Assembly: GCF_030813495.1 (NCBI RefSeq) | Contig: NZ_JAUSUI010000006.1 | Coordinates: 310,001 to 374,000 of the forward strand | Direction of reading: 5' to 3' | DNA: 64,000 bases | DNA from: Ancylobacter polymorphus | GTDB taxonomy: Bacteria; Pseudomonadota; Alphaproteobacteria; Rhizobiales; Xanthobacteraceae | Shown: in pieces, positions 55,851 through 64,000 of the stretch | Position numbering within the stretch: position 1 is the first letter of the stretch | Layout of the letters: each line of letters begins with the position of its first letter | Notes under the pieces: model-generated | Seen by the model: only the letters and a program-made list of their open reading frames with translations | Told to the model about the DNA's origin: nothing | Databases searched by the model: none | Translations under genes and position numbers: made by a program

Positions 55851-57071
55851 ATGCGCCGTGTTGTCGTAACCGGAATGGGCATCGTCTCGTCCATAGGCAA
55901 CTCCACCCAGGAGGTGCTGGCTTCCCTGCGTGAGGGCAAGAGCGGCATCCGCCGGGCCGACGCCTATGCCGAGCTCGGCTTCCGCAGCCAGGTGCATGGC
56001 GCGCCGCAGCTCGATGCCAGCGAGGTGGTCGACCGCCGCGCCATGCGCTTCCACGGCGGCGGCACGGCGTGGAACCATGTCGCCATGGACCAGGCGATCC
56101 GCGACGCGGGTCTGGAAGAGCACGAGATTTCCAACGAGCGCACCGGGCTCATCATGGGCTCGGGCGGCTCCTCCACCCGCACCATCGTCGAGGCGGCGGA
56201 CATCACCCGCAAGAACACCAGCCCGAAGCGCGTCGGCCCCTTCGCCGTGCCGAAGGCGATGGGCTCGACCGCTTCCGCGACGCTCTCCACCTGGTTCAAG
56301 ATCAAGGGGCTGAGCTATTCGATCTCGGCCGCCTGCGCGACCACCAATATCTGCATCGGCAACGCCGCCGAGATGATCCAGTACGGCAAGCAGGACATCA
56401 TGTTCGCCGGCGGCTGCGAGGATCTCGACTGGACGCTCTCCTGCCTGTTCGATGCTATGGGCGCCATGTCGTCCGACTATAATGACCGCCCCGCCGTCGC
56501 CTCGCGCCCCTATGACAAGAACCGCGACGGCTTTGTCATTTCCGGCGGTGCCGGCGTGCTGGTGCTGGAAGAGCTGGAGCATGCCAAGGCGCGCGGCGCG
56601 CGCATCTATGCCGAGATCGTCGGCTATGGCGCCACCTCGGACGGCGCCGACATGGTGGCCCCTTCCGGTGAGGGCGCGGCCCGCGCCATGAATCTGGCTC
56701 TCTCCGGCGTGAAGGGGGGCATCGACTATATCAACCCGCACGCCACCTCGACCCCGATCGGCGATCTCAAGGAGATCGAGGCGATCCGCGCCGTGTTCGG
56801 CGACAAGGCGCCGCCGATTTCGGCCACCAAGTCGCTCACCGGCCACTCGCAGGGCGCGACCGGCGTGCATGAGGCGATCTACTCCATCCTGATGATGCAG
56901 AACGGCTTCATCTCGGCGAGCGCGCATATTGACGAGATCGATCCGGCCTTCGCCGACATGCCGATCGTGCGCGAGCGCGTCGACAATGCACGGCTGGAGC
57001 GGGTGCTTTCCAACGGCTTCGGCTTCGGCGGGGCCAATGCGGTGCTGGTGTTCCAGCACCCCGAGGCGTGA
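55851..57071 (+). CDS. fabB: 3-oxoacyl-ACP synthase I
   Basis: A 406-residue condensing enzyme that elongates the unsaturated product of FabA. The active-site Cys162 is in [13 protein letters not shown]; the two catalytic His are in HATSTPIGD and [12 protein letters not shown], and the [12 protein letters not shown] ending is the KAS I/II pattern. It follows fabA by 83 bases with a GGAAAGGAAG site. The fabA-fabB pair is diagnostic of the anaerobic-type unsaturated pathway. Confidence 0.96.
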   Translation: MRRVVVTGMGIVSSIGNSTQEVLASLREGKSGIRRADAYAELGFRSQVHGAPQLDASEVVDRRAMRFHGGGTAWNHVAMDQAIRDAGLEEHEISNERTGLIMGSGGSSTRTIVEAADITRKNTSPKRVGPFAVPKAMGSTASATLSTWFKIKGLSYSISAACATTNICIGNAAEMIQYGKQDIMFAGGCEDLDWTLSCLFDAMGAMSSDYNDRPAVASRPYDKNRDGFVISGGAGVLVLEELEHAKARGARIYAEIVGYGATSDGADMVAPSGEGAARAMNLALSGVKGGIDYINPHATSTPIGDLKEIEAIRAVFGDKAPPISATKSLTGHSQGATGVHEAIYSILMMQNGFISASAHIDEIDPAFADMPIVRERVDNARLERVLSNGFGFGGANAVLVFQHPEA

Positions 57072-57102
57072 TCGAGGCGGCGGGGCGGAAGGAACCACAA
57101 GC

Positions 57103-57966
57103 ATGAGCCTGACGCAGGGCACTTCCCCTCAGGGCAACCTGATGCAGGGCAAACGCGGCCTTATCATGGGTGTCGCCAACGATCATTCCATCGCCTGGGG
57201 CATCGCCCGGACGCTGGCGGCGCAGGGGGCGGAACTCGCCTTCACCTATCAGGGCGAGGCGCTCGGGCGCCGGGTGAAGCCGCTGGCCGAGAGCCTCGGC
57301 AGCGATACGCTGCTCGCCTGCGATGTCGAGGACCTGGCCTCGGTCGACGCTGTGTTCGCGGCGCTGAAGGAGAAGTGGGGCAAGCTCGACTTTCTCGTGC
57401 ACGCCATCGGCTTTTCCGACAAGAACGAGCTGAAGGGCCTCTATGCCGACACCACGCGGGCGAACTTCACCCGCACCATGGTGATTTCCTGCTTCTCCTT
57501 CACAGAGCTCGCCAAGCGCGCGGCGCCGCTGATGACGGAAGGCGGCTCGCTCATCACGCTCACCTATGGCGGCTCGACGCGGGTGATGCCGAATTACAAT
57601 GTGATGGGTGTGGCCAAGGCGGCGCTGGAGGCGAGCGTGCGCTACCTCGCCGCCGATTACGGGCCGCAGGGCGTGCGGGTGAACGCGATTTCCGCCGGGC
57701 CGATCCGCACCTTGGCGGGCGCCGGCATCGCCGATGCCCGGCTGATGTTCAACTATCAGAAGCGCCATGCCCCGCTGCGCCGCACCGTTTCCATCGACGA
57801 GGTGGGCGGCGCTGCGCTTTATCTGCTGTCCGATCTTTCCACCGGCGTGACCGGCGAGGTCCACTTCGTCGATTCCGGCTACAACATCATCTCGATGCCG
57901 CACCCGGACGCGCTGAAGACCATCGAGGATGCCGTCGAGCGTGCGACCGGCGAGGCCGCCGAGTAG
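57103..57966 (+). CDS. fabI: Enoyl-ACP reductase (NADH)
   Basis: A 287-residue SDR-type reductase that completes each elongation cycle and is the triclosan target. The nucleotide loop is IMGVANDHSIAWG; the catalytic Tyr-x6-Lys is YNVMGVAK. The protein carries a 14-residue N-terminal extension before GKRGLIMG. It lies 31 bases after fabB. Many rhizobia have two fabI genes, so this may be the operon-linked isozyme. Confidence 0.95.
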   Translation: MSLTQGTSPQGNLMQGKRGLIMGVANDHSIAWGIARTLAAQGAELAFTYQGEALGRRVKPLAESLGSDTLLACDVEDLASVDAVFAALKEKWGKLDFLVHAIGFSDKNELKGLYADTTRANFTRTMVISCFSFTELAKRAAPLMTEGGSLITLTYGGSTRVMPNYNVMGVAKAALEASVRYLAADYGPQGVRVNAISAGPIRTLAGAGIADARLMFNYQKRHAPLRRTVSIDEVGGAALYLLSDLSTGVTGEVHFVDSGYNIISMPHPDALKTIEDAVERATGEAAE

Positions 57967-57989
57967 GCGCTTATAGCTCCATATGAGAC

Positions 57990-58015
57990 GAGGCCCGGTC
58001 CTGCGCCGGGCCTTT
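57990..58015 (+). terminator. Terminator of the fabA-fabB-fabI operon
   Basis: AGGCCCGG (57991-57998), seven-base loop, CCGGGCCT (58006-58013) and TT. It lies 24 bases after the fabI stop and just before the convergent pheA stop. Confidence 0.75.
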
Positions 58016-58020
58016 GCGTT

Positions 58021-58872
58021 TCACGCCCGCAGCGCCACGCGGTAGGGGTGGGCGGGATAGACGCCGAGAATGCGCACTTCCTTGGAGAAGAACGACAGTT
58101 CCTCCAGCGCCAGCTTAAGATTGGCGTCCTCGGGGTGCCCGTCGACATCGGCATAGAACTGGGTGGCGAAGAACTCACCGTCGAGCTGGTAGGATTCCAG
58201 CTTGGTCATGTTCACGCCATTGGTGGCGAAGCCGCCCATCGCCTTGTACAGCGCGGCCGGCACGTTGCGCACGCGGAACACGAAAGTGGTGACGGTCGGT
58301 CCGTTATTGGCCGGCGCCCAGTCGCCATCCTTGGCGAGGACGACGAAGCGCGTGGTGTTGTGCGCCTCGTCCTCGATATTCTCGGCGATGATATCCAGCC
58401 CGTAGATCTCGGCGGCGAGGCGGGAGGCGATGGCGGCGCGGCTCGGGTCCTGCGCTTCCGCCACCAGCCGGGCCGAGCCGGCGGTGTCGGCGCCGACAAT
58501 GGCCTTGAGCCCGAGCTTTCGGATGATGTTGCGGCACTGGCCGAGCGCCATCACGTGGCTCTCCGCCGACTTGACCGTCGCCAGCGTGGCGCCGGGAATG
58601 GCCATCAGCTGGTGCGAGAGCGGCAGGAAGAACTCGCCGATGATGGTGAGGCCGGAAGTCGGCATCAGGTGGTGAATATCCGCCACCCGCCCGGCGACCG
58701 AGTTTTCGATCGGGATCATGCCGAGATCGGCCTCGCCATTCTGCAGCGCGGCGAAAGCGTCCTCGAAGGTGGCGCAGGGCACGGCCTCGTGGGTGGGATA
58801 GACTTCGCGGCAGGCGATATGCGAGTTCGCGCCCGGCTCGCCCTGGAAGACGATGGTGCGGCGGGTCGTCAT
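58021..58872 (-). CDS. pheA: Prephenate dehydratase
   Basis: A 283-residue enzyme that converts prephenate to phenylpyruvate for phenylalanine synthesis. The catalytic domain begins VFQGEPGANSHIA and has the signature Thr in NTTRFVVL; a C-terminal ACT domain (NVPAALYKAMGGFATNGVNM, then ESYQLDGEF) gives feedback control. It has no chorismate mutase domain. AAGGA supports the ATG at 58872. It follows kdsB by 11 bases on the same strand, an order common in this group. Confidence 0.95.
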   Translation of the reverse strand: MTTRRTIVFQGEPGANSHIACREVYPTHEAVPCATFEDAFAALQNGEADLGMIPIENSVAGRVADIHHLMPTSGLTIIGEFFLPLSHQLMAIPGATLATVKSAESHVMALGQCRNIIRKLGLKAIVGADTAGSARLVAEAQDPSRAAIASRLAAEIYGLDIIAENIEDEAHNTTRFVVLAKDGDWAPANNGPTVTTFVFRVRNVPAALYKAMGGFATNGVNMTKLESYQLDGEFFATQFYADVDGHPEDANLKLALEELSFFSKEVRILGVYPAHPYRVALRA

Positions 58873-58883
58873 GGCAGCGTCCT

Positions 58884-59630
58884 TCACGTTGATTCGCGCG
58901 CGAGCATGAGGCGCGCCTTTTCGAGATCGTCCGGCGTGTCGACACCGAGCGGCACGGTGTCGACGATGGCAACGTCGATCCGCATGCCGGCTTCCAGCGC
59001 GCGCAGTTGCTCCAGCTTCTCGCGGCTCTCCAGCGGCGAGGGCGGCAGCGCGACGAAGCGCTCAAGGGCGCGGCGCCGATAGGCATAGAGGCCGATATGG
59101 TGGAACAGCGGCCCCTCGCCATAGGGAGCGGTGGCGCGGGTGAAGTAGAGCGCGCGCAGCCGTGTGGCGCTCAGCGGGCTGCCCACCGCCTTCACGACAT
59201 TCGGGTTGGTGCGCTCGCCCGCCTCGGTGATCTCGGCGGCCAGCGTGCCGATATCCACAGCCGGGTCATCGAGCAGGTCGAGCGCGGCACGGATGAGCGC
59301 GGGGTCGATGGTCGGCAGGTCGCCCTGCACATTGACGATGCGGGCCACCTGGCCTTGCGGGTCGATGCGTCCGAGCGCCTCGAAGATTCGGTCCGAGCCG
59401 CTGGCATGGTCGGCGCGAGTCATCGCCACCTCGAAGCCAGCCTTCTCCACGGCGGCGCGCACGCCCTCATCGTCGGTCGCCACCACCACGCGGCCGATCT
59501 GCGCCGCGGCGGAACGCCGCGCCACCTCGACGATCATCGGCCGGCCACCGAGATCGGCGAGCGGCTTCCCCGGCAGCCGGGTCGAAGCCATGCGGGCTGG
59601 AATAAGAATAACTGTGTCCTGCGAGGACAT
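58884..59630 (-). CDS. kdsB: 3-deoxy-manno-octulosonate cytidylyltransferase
   Basis: A 248-residue enzyme that activates Kdo as CMP-Kdo for the LPS inner core. The N-terminal [17 protein letters not shown] signature and [11 protein letters not shown] metal block are typical; E. coli has QGDEP, so the Leu at that position is a small difference. Complete and translationally close to pheA. Divergent from cycM across 217 bases. Confidence 0.94.
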   Translation of the reverse strand: MSSQDTVILIPARMASTRLPGKPLADLGGRPMIVEVARRSAAAQIGRVVVATDDEGVRAAVEKAGFEVAMTRADHASGSDRIFEALGRIDPQGQVARIVNVQGDLPTIDPALIRAALDLLDDPAVDIGTLAAEITEAGERTNPNVVKAVGSPLSATRLRALYFTRATAPYGEGPLFHHIGLYAYRRRALERFVALPPSPLESREKLEQLRALEAGMRIDVAIVDTVPLGVDTPDDLEKARLMLAREST

Positions 59631-59847
59631 TCGGGAGCCCCGTCATCGTGCTAGAAGGTGCCGGCGCCCCTCTCAGAGTGGCGAAACGTAGCACCGCAGC
59701 GCGCTTATACGGGTTGCACGTCAACCGTCAAAATGATTAGTTCCCGCGCGCCATTGGCGGTCGCAAGCGAGCGCTGATACATTGCGCGCGGGGTATCGGC
59801 GGACCAGCCGGATGGTCGCGGTGCCGGGTGAGGGAGCGAATATTTCG

Positions 59848-60684
59848 ATGGACAGCTTCGAGCTGAACAAGGTTGCTGGTGCGGTCCTGGGCGTGCTCAC
59901 GTTCACGCTCGGTCTGAATGTGTTCGCCGACATTCTGTTCTCCAGCCACGGGCCCGAGAAGGCCGGCTACGAGATCGCCGTGCAGGAGGAAATGACCGGT
60001 GAGGCACAGGCCGCGCCGGCCGCGGTTCCGCTTGCGCAGCTGCTCGCCGCCGCCAGCCCGGAGAAGGGCGAGGCCCAGGCCAAGAAGTGCGCCGCCTGCC
60101 ACAATTTCGTGGAAGGCGCCGGCGCCAAGGTCGGCCCGGATCTCTATGGCATCGTCGGCCGCCCGGTCGGTGGCGTCGAGGGCTTCGCCTATTCCGCGGC
60201 GATGAAGGCCCATGGCGGCACCTGGACGTTCCAGGACCTCAGCGACTTCATCAAGAATCCGAAGGCCGATATTCCCGGCACGGCGATGGGCTTTGCCGGC
60301 ATCGCCAAGGACACGGACCGCGCCGACCTGATCGCCTATCTCAACACGCTCTCGCACAGCCCGCTGCCGCTGCCCTCGCCGGAGGCGACGCCCGCCGCCG
60401 CCGAGCCTGCGGCCACCCAGCCGGCGTCCGGCGAGACGGGCGGCAATGTGCCGCCGCCGGCTGGCTCCGCCGCGCCGGCCACCACCGTTCCCGCGCCCGC
60501 CGGTCCGGCGCCTGAGGCGACACCGGCTCCGGCCGCTCCGGCTCCGGCCGCTCCGGCCCCGGCCGCTCCGGCCCCGGCTGCTCCCGCACCGGAAGCGGCC
60601 CCTGCGCCCGCCGCTCCGGCGGCGCCCGCTCCGGCGGAACCGGCTCCCGCCCAGCCCGCTCCGGCGGCGCCGGCCACGCCCTGA
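59848..60684 (+). CDS. cycM: Membrane-anchored cytochrome c (CycM type)
   Basis: A 278-residue protein. Residues 7-30 form an uncleaved N-terminal membrane anchor, followed by a class I cytochrome c domain with CAACH (Cys81, Cys84, His85) and PGTAMGF providing the axial Met. Bradyrhizobium CycM carries electrons from the bc1 complex to aa3 oxidase. Residues about 180-278 are an unusual Pro/Ala/Glu-rich tail absent from classical CycM. The ATG at 59848 starts the anchor (MDSFELNKVAGAVLG). Confidence 0.92.
   Translation: MDSFELNKVAGAVLGVLTFTLGLNVFADILFSSHGPEKAGYEIAVQEEMTGEAQAAPAAVPLAQLLAAASPEKGEAQAKKCAACHNFVEGAGAKVGPDLYGIVGRPVGGVEGFAYSAAMKAHGGTWTFQDLSDFIKNPKADIPGTAMGFAGIAKDTDRADLIAYLNTLSHSPLPLPSPEATPAAAEPAATQPASGETGGNVPPPAGSAAPATTVPAPAGPAPEATPAPAAPAPAAPAPAAPAPAAPAPEAAPAPAAPAAPAPAEPAPAQPAPAAPATP
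60523..60582 (+). repeat. 15-base tandem repeats in the cycM tail
   Basis: Four in-phase units of the form CCGGCTCCGGCCGCT encode PAPAA repeats in the disordered C terminus. Unit number could vary without a frameshift. Confidence 0.75.
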
Positions 60685-60723
60685 GGCGTGCGCCCCGCGG
60701 GGCGCGGCTTTCACGATCACGTC

Positions 60724-60761
60724 AGGCCGGCGGCGCTTTGCGTCGCCGGCCTTATTCTTTT
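60724..60761 (+). terminator. Terminator of cycM
   Basis: GGCCGGCG (60725-60732), an 11-base loop, CGCCGGCC (60744-60751) and TTATTCTTTT. It lies 40 bases after the stop. Confidence 0.75.
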
Positions 60762-60851
60762 CCGGACTGGCCTCTTCTTATTCGCCGCCACTGTTCATAA
60801 TCCGTCGCGAGGGCCGGCTCGGCCCCGCCTTCAGACGTGCCAGAGGGATGA

Positions 60852-62801
60852 ATGCGCATGACCCGTCTCCGCCGCTCCGACCGCCCCGCCGCCCCCGGCT
60901 GGCGTCCCCCGGCATGGAGTGGCGCGATGACCCGGTCGCTCGCCGTCGCCCTTCTCGGCATCGGCCTTGTCGGCCCCGCAATGGCGCAGGAGGCGGCTCC
61001 CGCCGCTCCCTCCGCATCGACGGCAAGTGCCGGCGAGTGGAAGCATGGCCTCTCGCTGATGGGCGAGCCGAAATACCCGGCCGGCTTCAAGCATTTCGAC
61101 TATGTGAACCCGGGCGCGCCGAAGACCGGCCTGTTGCGGCAGTCTGTCGACGGCACCTTCGATTCGCTGAACGACATCATCCCACGTGGCGCGGCGGCGG
61201 CTGGGCTGCATCTCATCTACGACACGCTGATGAGCCCGGCCTCTGACGAGGTGGCGACCGAATACGGCCTGCTGGCCGAAGCGGTGCGCTATCCCGCCGA
61301 TTTCTCCTCCGTCACCTATCGCCTGCGCCCGGAGGCGAAATGGCATGACGGCCAGCCGATCACGGCAGAGGATGTGGTGTGGTCGTTCGAGCAGATGACC
61401 AAGAACAACCCGCGCCAAGCCTATTACTACAGCCATGTGAAGGGCGCCGCCGTCACCGGCGAGCGCGAGGTGACCTTCACCTTCGACCAGGCGGGCAACC
61501 GCGAACTGCCGCAGATCGTCGGCCAGCTGCGGGTGATGCCCAAGCACTGGTGGACGGCGAACGGCCCGGACGGCAAGCCGCGCGACATCAGCCAGGGGAC
61601 GCTGGAAGTACCGCTCGGCTCCGGTCCCTATAAGGTCAAGCAGGTGCAGCCGGGCCGCTCCATCTCCTTCGAGCGCGTGCCGGATTATTGGGGCAAGGAC
61701 CTGCCGGTGAACATCGGCACCAATAATTTCGCCGAGCAGCGCTACGAGTATTTCCGCGATTCGACGGTGGAGCTGGAAGCCTTCAAGGGCGACCAGTATG
61801 ATTTCCGCATCGAGACCTCGGCCAAGGACTGGGCCACCGCCTATAACTTCCCGGCGGTAAAGGAAGGCAAGGTCATTCTTGAGGAGTTCCCCAACCGCTC
61901 CTTCGGTTCGATGCAGGCCTTCATCCCCAATCTGCGGCGCGAGAAGTTCCAGGACCAGCGCGTGCGCCGGGCGTTGAACTTCGCGCTCGATTTCGAGGGC
62001 ATGAACCGCACGCTGTTCTTCGGCCAGTACAAGCGCACCTCGAGCTATTTCCAGAACACCGAGCTCGCCTCTTCGGGCCTGCCGACTGGCAAGGAGCTGG
62101 AGATTCTGGAAAGCGTCCGCGACAAGATTCCCGAAAGCGTCTTCACCAAGCCTTATGAGAACCCGCCGTCGGGCAGCGAGGGCATTCGCCGCTCCAATCT
62201 GCGCGAGGCGGCGCAGCTTCTGCGCGCGGCCGGCTATGAGGTGAAGGACGGCAAGCTGGTGAATGCCAAGGGTGAGCCCTTCACGCTTGAGATTCTGATC
62301 GGCAACCCGGCCTTCGAGCGCGTCGCCCTGTTCTACAAGCCGTCGCTGGAACGGCTCGGGATCACTGTCACCGTCCGTCAGGTCGACACGTCGCAGTACA
62401 TCAACCGCACCCGCGCCCGCGATTATGACATGATCATCACCGGCTGGGGGCAGTCGCTCTCGCCCGGCAATGAGCAGCGCGACTTCTGGGGCTCCAGCGC
62501 CGCTGACCGCGAGGGATCGGGCAACCATGCCGGCATCAAGGACCCCGGCATCGACGCGCTGATCGAGAAGGTGATCTACGCCAAGGACCGCGAGGAGCTC
62601 GTCGCCGCCACCCATGCGCTCGACCGGGTGCTGCTGGCGCATGACTATGTGATCCCGAGCTGGACCTACCCCAACACCCGGACGGCGCGCTGGAACCGCT
62701 TCAGCCATCCCGAGAAAATGCCGGAATATGGCGGCGACGCCTTCCCCACCATCTGGTGGTGGGACGCGGAGAAGGCGGCCAAGACCGGGGCGGCACGATG
62801 A
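60852..62801 (+). CDS. YejA-like extracellular solute-binding protein
   Basis: A 649-residue SBP_bac_5 family protein for an ABC importer, like YejA, which binds oligopeptides and microcin C-type compounds. A signal peptide is at about 27-46 (TRSLAVALLGIGLVGPAMAQ), preceded by an Arg-rich extension; in-frame starts at 60858 or 60927 are possible. KHGLSLMGEPKYPAGFKHFDY and GLHLIYDTLM are diagnostic. The next paralogue overlaps its stop by four bases (ATGA), so they are cotranslated. Permease genes must lie beyond the window. Confidence 0.92.
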   Translation: MRMTRLRRSDRPAAPGWRPPAWSGAMTRSLAVALLGIGLVGPAMAQEAAPAAPSASTASAGEWKHGLSLMGEPKYPAGFKHFDYVNPGAPKTGLLRQSVDGTFDSLNDIIPRGAAAAGLHLIYDTLMSPASDEVATEYGLLAEAVRYPADFSSVTYRLRPEAKWHDGQPITAEDVVWSFEQMTKNNPRQAYYYSHVKGAAVTGEREVTFTFDQAGNRELPQIVGQLRVMPKHWWTANGPDGKPRDISQGTLEVPLGSGPYKVKQVQPGRSISFERVPDYWGKDLPVNIGTNNFAEQRYEYFRDSTVELEAFKGDQYDFRIETSAKDWATAYNFPAVKEGKVILEEFPNRSFGSMQAFIPNLRREKFQDQRVRRALNFALDFEGMNRTLFFGQYKRTSSYFQNTELASSGLPTGKELEILESVRDKIPESVFTKPYENPPSGSEGIRRSNLREAAQLLRAAGYEVKDGKLVNAKGEPFTLEILIGNPAFERVALFYKPSLERLGITVTVRQVDTSQYINRTRARDYDMIITGWGQSLSPGNEQRDFWGSSAADREGSGNHAGIKDPGIDALIEKVIYAKDREELVAATHALDRVLLAHDYVIPSWTYPNTRTARWNRFSHPEKMPEYGGDAFPTIWWWDAEKAAKTGAAR

Positions 62802-64000
62802 GCGGGCCGCTGCCGGCCCCGCTTTCCCGCCGCGCTCTGATGGCGCTGGCGGCCGGTACCGTAGCCTTGCCCTGGCTCGGTCGCCGCGCCGTGGCGCAGC
62901 CGGCGCCGGCAGCTCCCTCGACGGCGGTCGCGCCGGATTCCACCCTCGGGCCGGAGCGCCACGGCCTCTCCATTTTCGGCGATCTGAAATACCCCGCCGA
63001 TTTTGCCCATTTCGACTATGTCGATCCGGCGTCTCCGAAGGGCGGCACCTTCTCGCAGATCGGTCCCACCATCGCCTTCAACCAGTCGTTCCAGACCTTC
63101 AACACGCTGAACGGCTATATCCTCAAGGGCGATGCGGCGCAGGGCGTCGAGCTGCTCTTCGACACGCTGATGACGCGCGCCTATGACGAGCCGGACGCGC
63201 TCTACGGGTTGGTGGCGCAGAGCGTCGCCGTTTCGGAGGACGGCACGCTCTACCGCTTCCGCCTGCGCCCGCAGGCGCGCTTCCATGACGGCTCCAAGCT
63301 CACCGCCGAGGATGTCGCTTACTCGCTCACCCTGCTGAAGGAGAAGGGCCATCCCGTCATCGCGCAGAATCTGCGCGATCTCGTGAGCGCGCAGGCGGAG
63401 GGCGAGGAGGTCGCCGTGCTCCGCTTCGCGCCGACGCGGGCACGCGATGTGCCGCTGTTCGCCGCCTCGCTGCCGATCTTCTCCAAGGCCTATTACAGCG
63501 CCCATCCCTTCGACGCGAGCACGCTGGAGGTGCCGCTCGGTTCCGGCCCCTATCGCGTGGGTCCGTTCGAGGTCGGCCGTTACATCGAATATCGCCGCGA
63601 CCCCGCCTATTGGGGCAACGGGCTGCCGGTGAATGTTGGCGTGAATAATTTCGACGTGCTGCGCTACGAGTATTTCCGCGATCGCGAGGTCGGCTTCGAG
63701 GCGTTCAAGGCGCGGGCCTATCTGTTCCGGCAGGAATTCACCGCGCGCAGCTGGGCCACGGGCTATAATTTCCCGGCGCTGAACGAGGGCAGGGTGAAGC
63801 GCGAGACCCTGCCCGATCGCACCCCCTCCGGGGCGCAGGGCTGGTTCCTCAATCTGCGCCGGCCGAAATTTGCCGATCCGCGCGTGCGCGAGGCGCTGTC
63901 CTATGCGTTCGATTTCGAGTGGACCAACAAGAACCTGATGTTCGATGCCTATAGGCGCACGACATCCTTCTTCGAGAATTCCGACCTTGAAGCGCAAGGT
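62798..64000 (+). CDS. YejA-like extracellular solute-binding protein, second copy (truncated by window end)
   Basis: The first 401 residues are visible. The signal has a twin-arginine (PLSRRALMALAAGTVALPWLG), so Tat export is possible, unlike the Sec-type first copy. RHGLSIFGDLKYPADFAHFDY, GVELLFDTLMTRAYDEPDAL and the middle block mirror the upstream protein over the whole visible length, so this is a tandem duplicate with diverged sequence. The start ATG overlaps the upstream TGA. The C terminus lies beyond position 64000. Confidence 0.9.
   Translation, partial: MSGPLPAPLSRRALMALAAGTVALPWLGRRAVAQPAPAAPSTAVAPDSTLGPERHGLSIFGDLKYPADFAHFDYVDPASPKGGTFSQIGPTIAFNQSFQTFNTLNGYILKGDAAQGVELLFDTLMTRAYDEPDALYGLVAQSVAVSEDGTLYRFRLRPQARFHDGSKLTAEDVAYSLTLLKEKGHPVIAQNLRDLVSAQAEGEEVAVLRFAPTRARDVPLFAASLPIFSKAYYSAHPFDASTLEVPLGSGPYRVGPFEVGRYIEYRRDPAYWGNGLPVNVGVNNFDVLRYEYFRDREVGFEAFKARAYLFRQEFTARSWATGYNFPALNEGRVKRETLPDRTPSGAQGWFLNLRRPKFADPRVREALSYAFDFEWTNKNLMFDAYRRTTSFFENSDLEAQG

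Overview
The window looks like a chromosomal segment of a GC-rich alphaproteobacterium of the order Hyphomicrobiales (Rhizobiales), most like the Xanthobacteraceae (Ancylobacter, Starkeya or Xanthobacter type). The inference rests on base composition of roughly two-thirds G+C, the gene families present (DUF4167 protein, CpdR, Irr with a heme regulatory motif, PhaR, PtsP, MtgA, cycM-type cytochrome) and two RNA families typical of this group: a ROSE thermometer and suhB/mmgR-type small RNAs. I found no phage, insertion sequence, CRISPR array or origin. Almost all genes are housekeeping or envelope genes.

Layout. 1-3.3 kb: a RidA fragment, a ribbon-helix-helix regulator, glyoxalase I and a Tat-exported two-subunit GMC oxidoreductase. 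3.5-8.7 kb: leuB, an exported small protein, ispA, mtgA, rpmF and a lipoprotein hydrolase. 8.8-11.7 kb: the polyhydroxybutyrate block, phaR divergent from phaA-phaB. 11.7-17.1 kb: a PepSY protein, an EamA transporter, a cupin with gloB, an IalB-like protein, DUF1232, thpR and a MOSC protein. 17.2-24.5 kb (minus strand): lysC-ptsP-prfA-prmC, a 588-base gap, then the DUF4167 gene. 24.6-34.2 kb: ubiG, clpB, DUF2267, galU, a lytic transglycosylase and an SGNH-fold protein that appears to lack its catalytic residues. 32.8-39.3 kb: gltB-gltD behind a near-consensus promoter.

39.5-43.6 kb: two paralogous exported PepSY-like proteins flank a small heat-shock gene that carries an RpoH-type promoter and a ROSE RNA thermometer; a lipase and hisN follow. 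43.7-45.5 kb is gene-free and holds three copies of a suhB/mmgR-like small RNA, the most interesting part of the window. 45.5-50.8 kb: N-formylglutamate amidohydrolase, cpdR, tRNA-Val(GAC), an exported seven-repeat protein and small secreted proteins. 50.9-54.2 kb: pepF, then a tautomerase divergent from a LysR regulator. 54.3-58 kb: irr divergent from fabA-fabB-fabI. 58-64 kb: kdsB-pheA, cycM and two tandem YejA-like solute-binding proteins, the second cut by the window end.

Genes that work together: PhaA and PhaB make 3-hydroxybutyryl-CoA, and PhaR senses the polymer; PhaC is not in the window. The small RNAs are related to mmgR, which limits polyhydroxybutyrate in Sinorhizobium, so a link to this block is possible but untested. 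GltB and GltD form glutamate synthase. FabA, FabB and FabI cover unsaturated fatty-acid synthesis and enoyl reduction beside the iron regulator Irr. Glyoxalase I and II are both present but far apart.
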